Shown here: positions 6,854-11,720 of the stretch, piece by piece | Layout of the letters: the number at the start of each line of letters is the position of its first letter | Numbering within the stretch: the stretch's first letter is position 1 | Assembly (NCBI GenBank): GCA_016926135.1 | Contig: JAFGPH010000152.1 | Location: forward strand, 1 to 11,720 | Direction of reading: 5' to 3' | DNA: 11,720 nucleotides | Origin: Deltaproteobacteria bacterium | Lineage (GTDB): Bacteria; Desulfobacterota; DSM-4660; Desulfatiglandales; HGW-15 | The notes under the pieces: generated by a model | What the model saw: the letters and a program-made list of their open reading frames with translations, nothing else | What the model was told of the DNA's origin: nothing | Databases searched by the model: none | Made by a program: the position numbers and the translations under genes

Positions 6854-7728
6854 CACAGACCTGCTCTTCCCCTGAACAACCCCTGCGGCCTGAAGAGTAG
6901 AACCAGCAAAAATACCACTAAACCGGCCATTCCCGTATAAGGGGCGCCCACCAGGTACACACTCATCGCCTCAATCAGCCCGAGGAAAAAGCCCGCGGGG
7001 AGGATTGCGTTGATATTTCCTACCCCCGCCAGAATCACCAGAACCAGACCATAATTACTCCACTCCACTCCGATCCCGGGGCTGATGACCCGCATGCTGA
7101 TCACCGCACCGGCAGGCGCGGCGATCAATATGGAAAGGGCAAAGGAGAGAAGGTAGGTGCGAGCGACGTTGATTCCCATCAATTGGGAGGCCTCCCAATC
7201 TTGAGCGGTGGCCCGAATGGCTTTGCCGAAATAGGTTTTATTGAGAAACAGATGGAGCGCTATGACCACGATGACGGCTAAAACGATTGTCCCCAATCCA
7301 ATGTAAGGTAAGCGCACGCCGGAAAGGTCCATGACCCTTCCGGAATAAGAAGTGGTGACCGCCCTTTCATCGGCAGTCCAAAGGAGAATCGCCAGATTTT
7401 CGAACACCAGCATGAGACCGAAGGAGATGAGCAGGGAACTCTTCAACCTGTCAATGACCGGAAATTTCAACAGCCATGAATATACCGCCACATACAAAAC
7501 GGCGCCGAGGATAAAGAGCCCGCCCATCAGAATCGGGATGGAAACGAAAGGGTCAACCTCCCAGATTCTGAACAACCAGTATGTCCCATAGGCGCCCAGT
7601 ACAATCACATGCCCCTGGGCTACGTTGAGATAGCCCATAATCCCATAAGCCAGAGAAAGCCCGAGCGCCACCATGCCATATAACGCCCCATTGATCAAAC
7701 CGTAAGCGGCAAACTGCATGATTTCCAT
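6853..7728 (-). CDS. livH: Liv-type ABC transporter permease LivH
   Basis: The 291-residue inner-membrane permease has about eight hydrophobic segments. The conserved N-terminal LivH stretch appears as YGIMGYLNVAQGHVIVLGAY; the common NFAHG is NVAQG here. The ATPase-coupling loop is near KAIRATAQDWEASQLMG. It forms the translocation pore with LivM. The ATG shares its A with the last base of the livF stop codon (TAATG on the minus strand), so translation is coupled. A Met at residue 4 (7719) is a possible alternative start. Confidence 0.92.
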   Translation of the reverse strand: MEIMQFAAYGLINGALYGMVALGLSLAYGIMGYLNVAQGHVIVLGAYGTYWLFRIWEVDPFVSIPILMGGLFILGAVLYVAVYSWLLKFPVIDRLKSSLLISFGLMLVFENLAILLWTADERAVTTSYSGRVMDLSGVRLPYIGLGTIVLAVIVVIALHLFLNKTYFGKAIRATAQDWEASQLMGINVARTYLLSFALSILIAAPAGAVISMRVISPGIGVEWSNYGLVLVILAGVGNINAILPAGFFLGLIEAMSVYLVGAPYTGMAGLVVFLLVLLFRPQGLFRGRAGL

Positions 7729-8459
7729 TAGCGGGCTTCTCCTGACTCGGAGGGAAGGCCTAAATAGGCGTCTTTCACCCTCTCGTCCTCCAGCAAAGCC
7801 TTCGCACGATCTTGCCCGACAATGCGACCGTTTTCCAGGATATACCCTGTTTCCGCTGATTCCAGTGCCAGGAACACATTTTGTTCAACCAGGAGAATGG
7901 CGATGCCGCCGGATTCGTTAATCTGTTTAATGATCTCAAATAGATTTTCCACGATGAGGGGGGATAGCCCCAATGTGATCTCATCGAGCAACAGAATTTT
8001 TGGCCGAGACATCAAGGCCCTTCCGATCGCCAGCATCTGTTGCTCTCCCCCGCTCAAGGTTCTTGCAGGCTGGCCTGTCCGCTCCTTGAGCCTCGGGAAG
8101 ATTTCATAAACCCAGTCAAGGGTCTTATTTTTGACTCGCCTGGCCTGCCTGAGATAGGCCCCTATCTCCAAATTCTCCAGCACACTCATATCAGGGAAAA
8201 GTCGTTTGCCTTCCGGGACCATACAAATACCCATCTCGACGATCTTGTGAGCTCTCTCTTGATCCAACCTCGAATCGTGAAACGCTATCCTTCCCTTTTT
8301 AGGCTTAAGCATCCCTGAGATGGCCTTTAGGACCGTGCTTTTCCCCGCCCCGTTGGCGCCTACAAGCGACACGAATTCCCTCTCTTTTACCTCGAGAGAG
8401 ACCCCCCACAACACCTGAAGGTCGCCATAGTACACGTCAATATGATCAACGCTCAGCAT
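7728..8459 (-). CDS. livF: Liv-type ABC transporter ATPase LivF
   Basis: The 243-residue cytoplasmic ATPase has Walker A GANGAGKST (34-42), Q-loop region PEGKRLF (82-88), ABC signature LSGGEQQ (135-141) and Walker B ILLLDE (155-160). The switch residue is Gln in LLVEQN, as is normal for LivF proteins. It would form the nucleotide-binding pair with LivG and energise LivHM. Its start overlaps the end of livG by 14 bases, and its stop overlaps the livH start by one base. No truncation or damage is seen. Confidence 0.94.
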   Translation of the reverse strand: MLSVDHIDVYYGDLQVLWGVSLEVKEREFVSLVGANGAGKSTVLKAISGMLKPKKGRIAFHDSRLDQERAHKIVEMGICMVPEGKRLFPDMSVLENLEIGAYLRQARRVKNKTLDWVYEIFPRLKERTGQPARTLSGGEQQMLAIGRALMSRPKILLLDEITLGLSPLIVENLFEIIKQINESGGIAILLVEQNVFLALESAETGYILENGRIVGQDRAKALLEDERVKDAYLGLPSESGEAR

Positions 8460-9198
8460 AGCGCTTTCCCAGGTAAGCCGCGATGACGGTTTTGTCGGCC
8501 GTGATCTCCCGTGGTTTGCCTTCGGCGATTTTCTCGCCGGCGTTCATTACGATAATCCTGTCGGATATCCCAATGACGACCTTCATGACATGCTCAACGA
8601 TGATCACCGTGATGCCGGAATCCCTTATCGCCTGGATCAATCGTATGGCATCTTCCGTCTCTACAGGATTCAGTCCGGACATGGACTCATCCAACAAAAG
8701 CAGATCCGGTTTCGTGGCCATTGCCCTGGCAATCTCCAATCGTTTCCGATCCGCGAGACCGAGTTGCCCGGCAAGGACGGACTGTTTCCGGCTTAGACCC
8801 GTAAACGCCAGAATCTCTTCCGCTTCTAGCCTCGCCTGTTTGAGGCTCCGGATCGGCCTACAACCATAGGTTCGGCCAGCGACCACGTTTTGCAGAGCGG
8901 TCATCTGGGCAAAGGGTTTGACGAGCTGAAATGTCCTGACGATTCCGGCCTCGCATATCCGGTGGGGCTTGAGCCCCGTGATCTCCTTACCCCTGAACTC
9001 TATCCTGCCCCCGTCCGGCCTCAGAAACCCGCTGATCAGATTAAACAGGGTGGTCTTTCCCGACCCATTTGGCCCGATCAGCCCCACGATTTCTCCCACG
9101 TCAACCGTAAAACTCATTTTTCTGACCGCCATCAAACCGGCAAACGATTTGGATAATCCCTCTGTTTTCAGGATTGGGTTGTCCGTCTGTTTCATCAT
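8446..9198 (-). CDS. livG: Liv-type ABC transporter ATPase LivG
   Basis: The 250-residue ATPase is the first gene of the minus-strand operon. Walker A is GPNGSGKTT (42-50); Walker B is DLLLLDE followed by SMSGLNP. The H-loop is VIIVEHVM, with His kept as expected for LivG. The signature motif is degenerate (LGLADRKRLEIARA instead of LSGGQ); this variation is common in the LivG family, so loss of function is not implied. The ATG at 9198 follows TAAGG by 8 bases; an ATG directly after it is also possible. A promoter lies at 9290-9319, giving a leader of about 85 bases. Confidence 0.93.
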   Translation of the reverse strand: MMKQTDNPILKTEGLSKSFAGLMAVRKMSFTVDVGEIVGLIGPNGSGKTTLFNLISGFLRPDGGRIEFRGKEITGLKPHRICEAGIVRTFQLVKPFAQMTALQNVVAGRTYGCRPIRSLKQARLEAEEILAFTGLSRKQSVLAGQLGLADRKRLEIARAMATKPDLLLLDESMSGLNPVETEDAIRLIQAIRDSGITVIIVEHVMKVVIGISDRIIVMNAGEKIAEGKPREITADKTVIAAYLGKRYAER

Positions 9199-9237
9199 TT
9201 GTTTTGCCTTAAGCTTTACTTCTGTTGATAAGAACTC

Positions 9238-9295
9238 GCTTGAGGTGTGTGGGAGTATAGCTTGAACCAGCTTGCTTCGGGTGTGTGGGAGTATA
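9238..9295. repeat. Two direct repeats at the liv promoter, 36-bp period
   Basis: Copies at 9238-9259 and 9274-9295 share 20 of 22 bases, including an exact 16-base core GGTGTGTGGGAGTATA (9244-9259 and 9280-9295). On the minus strand the core reads TATACTCCCACACACC, so each copy contains a -10-like TATACT. Only the upstream copy has a consensus -35 at the right distance. The second lies in the transcribed leader. The repeats may be an operator pair for a regulator of the transporter or a local duplication. Confidence 0.7.
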
Positions 9296-9319
9296 AGGAA
9301 ACCGGCGTTTGTGTGTCAA
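9290..9319 (-). promoter_or_regulatory. Sigma-70-type promoter of the liv operon
   Basis: On the minus strand TTGACA (9319-9314) is followed after 18 bases by TATACT (9295-9290). The -35 is a perfect consensus match and the -10 matches five of six. Transcription should begin near 9283. It lies 92 to 121 bases ahead of the livG start, with no other gene between. The -10 box is part of the duplicated sequence described separately. Confidence 0.65.
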
Positions 9320-9380
9320 GATCTAAGTGGGCTTTCGCGGGCGCATCACGCTGGGGCCCGAAGGATCGATTGACGCATCA

Positions 9381-9404
9381 GCGAATCGGCTCAGGCCGAT
9401 CCGC
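9381..9404 (-). other. Hairpin downstream of tRNA-Pro
   Basis: GCGAATCGGC (9381-9390) pairs with GCCGATCCGC (9395-9404) with a single A-C mismatch, around a TCAG loop. It lies 35 bases past the tRNA 3' end on the tRNA-coding strand. No T-run follows, so it may be a processing or Rho-assisted stop site rather than an intrinsic terminator. Apart from this hairpin, bases 9320-9438 show no gene. Confidence 0.35.
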
Positions 9405-9438
9405 TACGGATGATTTGGGCCGGACCCTGCGAGGAAAT

Positions 9439-9515
9439 TGGTCGGGGCGGAGGGATTTGAACCCCCGACACCTTGCTCCCAAAGCAAGTGCGCTACCAGA
9501 CTGCGCCACGCCCCG
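9439..9515 (-). tRNA. tRNA-Pro (anticodon UGG), CCA encoded
   Basis: The minus strand folds into a complete cloverleaf. The acceptor stem is CGGGGCG (9515-9509) with CGCCCCG (9449-9443), discriminator A (9442) and encoded CCA (9441-9439). The anticodon stem CTTGC/GCAAG encloses the loop TTTGGGA with anticodon UGG at 9481-9479. The T-arm loop is TTCAAAT. The first base C is usual for proline tRNA. It decodes CCA and, with wobble, other proline codons. It sits alone between the liv operon and folE2, with its own promoter just upstream. Confidence 0.97.
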
Positions 9516-9529
9516 ATGCACTGCCTGAT

Positions 9530-9558
9530 ACTATATATCGGTCATGAGGCAAGATCAA
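9530..9558 (-). promoter_or_regulatory. Promoter of tRNA-Pro
   Basis: On the minus strand TTGATC (9558-9553) is followed after 17 bases by TATAGT (9535-9530). Transcription would start near 9523, about 8 bases before the mature tRNA 5' end at 9515, a normal short leader. Confidence 0.65.
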
Positions 9559-9578
9559 GGGACCAGTTCAGTGCTGAG

Positions 9579-9613
9579 GGCAGTAGGCAGTAGGGAGTAA
9601 GGAGTAGGGAGGC
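9579..9613. repeat. Degenerate heptamer tandem repeat
   Basis: Five consecutive 7-base units read GGCAGTA, GGCAGTA, GGGAGTA, AGGAGTA and GGGAGGC, a short tandem heptamer of consensus GGNAGTA. It lies between the divergent tRNA-Pro and folE2 promoters. Similar purine-rich heptamer tracts occur between genes in various bacteria. No function is evident, and it may be a slippage-prone spacer. Confidence 0.75.
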
Positions 9614-9620
9614 AAAAACC

Positions 9621-9731
9621 CTAAGCCGAAACCTCGAACGGGGAAGCCGGGATCGTCACGGGCACCGAGCAACCGGCGGCGCGCCCATGCTCAAGGGTCA
9701 GGCGAAAGCCGGCGGGAGACAATATCGGGGG
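9621..9731 (-). other. Coding-like stretch ahead of folE2, possible gene relic
   Basis: On the minus strand this stretch reads as about 36 codons ending at a TAG/TAA-like stop next to the heptamer tract, with mostly G or C in third positions and a plausible C-terminal peptide (LEHGRAAGCSVPV ... IPASPFEVSA). Further upstream the frame runs into the antisense of folE2, so no start belongs to it. It could be the tail of a gene truncated by rearrangement, an intergenic repeat, or chance in GC-rich DNA. I recognise no family. Confidence 0.15.
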
Positions 9732-9744
9732 CGGGTTGTTTCTG

Positions 9745-9773
9745 TTGACAACGCCCCGCGGCCTATCAATAAT
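9745..9773 (+). promoter_or_regulatory. Sigma-70-type promoter of folE2
   Basis: TTGACA (9745-9750) is followed by exactly 17 bases and AATAAT (9768-9773), a perfect -35 and a five-of-six -10. Transcription would start near 9780, only about 12 bases before the proposed GTG start, so the leader is almost entirely the ribosome-binding site. A short dyad GTTGT (9735-9739)/ACAAC (9748-9752) overlaps the -35 and could be an operator. Confidence 0.6.
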
Positions 9774-9791
9774 GCCTTTCAGGAAAGGGGC

Positions 9792-10571
9792 GTGGGCACC
9801 GTGCAGGACATCCAGAACCATATTGATACCAGGAACATAGACATTGACCGCGTCGGCGTGAAGGGTATCCGCTATCCCATCACCGTGCTGGACAAGGACA
9901 TGGGCGAGCAGCAGACCGTCGCCGAGATCAGCATGTACGTGAGCCTCCCCCGCTACTACAAGGGAACGCACATGAGCCGCTTCGTGGAGATCCTGAATGA
10001 GCACAGCCGGCGCATCTCGCTTCAGAGTCTTACGGAAATCCTGGAGGAGATGAAGAAAAGGCTGGATGCCCAGAGCTCCCACATGGAGATCAGTTTTTCT
10101 TACTTCATCAACAAGGCGGCCCCCGTGACCCGGATTCCCGGGCTCATGGAATACCGCTGCACCATGAAGGGCACCCTGAACAAGAGAAGCGATCTGGTGG
10201 TCATGATCCACGTCCCCATCTGCACCCTATGCCCCTGCTCCAAGGAGATCAGCGATTTCGGCGCCCACAACCAGCGCGGGGAGGTGAGGCTCCAGGTGAG
10301 GTTCAAGAAGTTCGTGTGGCTGGAGGATCTCATCAAGCTGGTGGAGGAATCCGCCTCCACCGATGTCTATTCCGTGCTCAAGCGCGAGGATGAGAAGTTC
10401 GTGACGGAAAAGGCTTACCGGAACCCCATGTTCGTGGAGGACATCGTCCGGGACATTTCCCTCAAGCTGAACGGGGACGCCAACATCACCTGGTTTGCCG
10501 TGGAGGCGGAGAACTTCGAATCCATCCACAACCATAACGCATACGCTTATATCGAGAAGCACAAGACGTGA
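9792..10571 (+). CDS. folE2: GTP cyclohydrolase type IB (FolE2)
   Basis: This enzyme of the FolE2/MptA family (COG1469) converts GTP to 7,8-dihydroneopterin triphosphate, the first step of folate synthesis and of related pterin and queuosine-type products. Family marks are an N-terminal VQDIQNHIDTRNIDIDRVGV, the metal/catalytic segment CTLCPCSKEIS (C144, C147, C149) with GAHNQR (H159) and the C-terminal ESIHNHNAYAY. Length is 259 residues, normal for the family. The start is set at GTG 9792, in frame with AGGA (9781-9784) 7 bases ahead; GTG 9801 is an alternative. A longer frame from ATG 9687 would add 35 non-homologous residues and lie upstream of the promoter. The stop is followed at once by the ribosome-binding site of the AICAR transformylase gene, so the two are co-transcribed. 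Confidence 0.93.
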   Translation: MGTVQDIQNHIDTRNIDIDRVGVKGIRYPITVLDKDMGEQQTVAEISMYVSLPRYYKGTHMSRFVEILNEHSRRISLQSLTEILEEMKKRLDAQSSHMEISFSYFINKAAPVTRIPGLMEYRCTMKGTLNKRSDLVVMIHVPICTLCPCSKEISDFGAHNQRGEVRLQVRFKKFVWLEDLIKLVEESASTDVYSVLKREDEKFVTEKAYRNPMFVEDIVRDISLKLNGDANITWFAVEAENFESIHNHNAYAYIEKHKT

Positions 10572-10580
10572 GGAGATCAG

Positions 10581-11720
10581 ATGACAGAGGATCTGAAACA
10601 GATGTACCGCACCTTGATGGAAGACCACTTTCCCCCGCAGATCACCATCTCCTTCGGGGATCAGGTGCTGGCGTACCGGAAAAGGGCCTGGAAGCTCCCG
10701 GACGCGAAGACCGGGGACCTGATTGAGAAAGGCCTCCGCTACGGGGAGAACCCGGGCCAGGAGGCCGCGCTCTATGAACTGGTGAACGGCAACCTGGTGC
10801 TGGGGGATTGCCGTTTTATCGAGCCCGGAAAGGGCCTGGTCTCGGCCGTCTCCGAGGCGGACATGATCCAGGAAGGAAAACACCCCGGGAAGATCAACCT
10901 AACCGACATCGACAATGCCCTCAACATCATGAAGTACCTGATGGAAAAGCCCCTCGCCGTGATCGTGAAGCACAACAACCCCTGCGGCGTGGCTTACGGG
11001 GCGAGCCTGGCCGAGGCCTATGACAAGGCCAACGGGGTGGACCGCATCGCCGCATTCGGGGGAGCCGTTGCCTTTAACCGGCCTGTGGACCTTGCAACGG
11101 CCGAGGCCGTTTCCCGGAACTACCTGGAGATGGTGGCGGCCCCGGACTATGAGGAAGGCGCCGTCGCCGTGCTGGCCGGGAGGGCCAACCTTCGGATCGT
11201 GCGAATCAGCCGGATCGAGCAGCTCGCCTCCTACACGGGCGCCCGATTCGTGGATTTCAAGAGCCTCATCGACGGAGGCATTATCGTGCAGCAGTCCCCC
11301 CTCAACCGCATCCGATCCCCCAGGGACTTCACTCCGGCTCGCTGCGAGTACCAGGGAAAGACCTACACGATCGCCAGGAAGCCTACCGAAGCGGAATACG
11401 CCGACATGCTCTTCGGCTGGCAGGTGGAGCAGGGGGTCAGCTCCAACTCGGTGATCTACGTCAAGGACGGGGTGACCGTCGGCATCGGCACCGGGGAACA
11501 GGACCGGGTGGGGGTTGCGGAGATCGCCATCTTCAAGGCCTACACCAAGTATGCCGACGCCCTCTGTTTCCGAAAACACGGTCTGCCTTACAAGGACCTG
11601 GAGCTCCAGATCCGGAAAGGAAAGAAGGACAGAGGACTCCTCGAGGAGATCGATCTGCAGACCCAAAAGGACAAGGGGGGGCTCATCGGCTCCACCATGA
11701 TCTCCGATGCCTTCTTCCCC
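10581..11720 (+). CDS. purH: AICAR transformylase (stand-alone PurH C-terminal domain), partial
   Basis: The frame is open from ATG 10581 to the window end (380 codons, no stop), so the gene is cut on the right. The product transfers the formyl group of 10-formyl-tetrahydrofolate to AICAR in purine synthesis. Typical motifs are LRYGENPGQ (52-60; His is common at the Gly position), the catalytic KHNNPCGV (K130, H131), SSNSVIYVKDG and STMISDAFFP at the edge. The IMP cyclohydrolase (MGS-like) domain that precedes this in the usual bifunctional PurH is absent: only about 45 residues come before the RYGENP motif. IMP cyclohydrolase must then be encoded elsewhere. AGGAG (10571-10575) sits 5 bases before the ATG and overlaps the folE2 stop. 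The pairing with folE2 links folate supply to a folate-consuming step. Confidence 0.92.
   Translation, partial: MTEDLKQMYRTLMEDHFPPQITISFGDQVLAYRKRAWKLPDAKTGDLIEKGLRYGENPGQEAALYELVNGNLVLGDCRFIEPGKGLVSAVSEADMIQEGKHPGKINLTDIDNALNIMKYLMEKPLAVIVKHNNPCGVAYGASLAEAYDKANGVDRIAAFGGAVAFNRPVDLATAEAVSRNYLEMVAAPDYEEGAVAVLAGRANLRIVRISRIEQLASYTGARFVDFKSLIDGGIIVQQSPLNRIRSPRDFTPARCEYQGKTYTIARKPTEAEYADMLFGWQVEQGVSSNSVIYVKDGVTVGIGTGEQDRVGVAEIAIFKAYTKYADALCFRKHGLPYKDLELQIRKGKKDRGLLEEIDLQTQKDKGGLIGSTMISDAFFP

Noticed and set aside
8446..9198. LivG as an inactive ATPase because LSGGQ is missing
   Set aside because: Degenerate signatures of the LxLxDRKRLEIARA type are ordinary in LivG proteins, and Walker A, Walker B and H-loop are intact.
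9238..9295. CRISPR-like repeat-spacer pattern
   Set aside because: Only two copies with a 14-base spacing, no cas genes, and the repeat contains a -10 box; better read as promoter duplication.
9439..9460. tRNA-Pro 3' end as an att site of an integrated element
   Set aside because: No second copy of the tRNA 3' sequence and no integrase were seen in the window, so there is only indirect composition evidence.
9247..9528. Plus-strand open frame of 93 codons over the tRNA
   Set aside because: It reads antisense through tRNA-Pro and gives the well-known spurious peptide RRDLNPRHLAPKA; not a gene.
9640..9790. Folate (THF) or other riboswitch ahead of folE2
   Set aside because: The promoter at 9745-9773 leaves almost no leader, and no known riboswitch core was recognised.
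9687..9791. N-terminal extension of FolE2 from ATG 9687
   Set aside because: It would start upstream of the promoter and add residues not found in the family; GTG 9792 with its ribosome-binding site fits better.

Overview
The window looks like a piece of a strictly anaerobic, fairly GC-rich bacterium, most plausibly a deltaproteobacterium (Desulfobacterota, sulfate-reducing or syntrophic). That is an inference from the mix of a soluble molybdopterin enzyme with a small ferredoxin-like partner, a complete Liv-type ABC uptake operon tied to an acyl/aryl-CoA ligase, and a stand-alone AICAR transformylase. No taxonomic marker allows a firmer statement.

Layout. Bases 1-137 hold strong RNA-like stem structures and a T-run, probably the 3' end and terminator of an upstream unit. 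A plus-strand pair follows: a large molybdopterin oxidoreductase subunit (138-2378) and a short two-cluster [4Fe-4S] protein (2498-2833). Convergent to these is a long minus-strand block, read right to left from a promoter near 9290-9319: livG (9198-8446), livF (8459-7728), livH (7728-6853), livM (6853-5903), a periplasmic branched-chain-amino-acid-type binding protein (5846-4626), a long hairpin, and an AMP-forming acyl-CoA ligase (4518-2854). Upstream of that operon, on the same strand, sits tRNA-Pro(UGG) with encoded CCA and its own promoter. Then comes a heptamer repeat tract and, on the plus strand, folE2 (9792-10571, behind a good sigma-70 promoter) followed closely by an AICAR transformylase gene that runs off the right end.

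How the parts may work together. The Liv system with its signal-peptide-bearing binding protein imports a small organic substrate, and the ligase at the end of the same strand would trap it as a CoA thioester. Such ABC-plus-ligase sets in anaerobes often serve aromatic or other carboxylic acids rather than amino acids. The neighbouring Mo enzyme and its ferredoxin-like partner could act on the same compound (a hydroxylation, dehydroxylation, transhydroxylation or hydratase-like step), but they are transcribed convergently and that link is only a hypothesis. folE2 and the AICAR transformylase form a separate folate/purine unit: the first begins folate synthesis and the second consumes 10-formyl-tetrahydrofolate.

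The central minus-strand block is visibly poorer in GC than both flanks and starts on the 3' side of a tRNA gene, which hints at, but does not prove, acquisition. The most unusual sequence-level details are an exact 16-bp duplication of the -10 box and initial transcribed region at the liv promoter, a missing first Fe-S cysteine in the Mo subunit, and a non-standard C-terminal lysine motif in the ligase.
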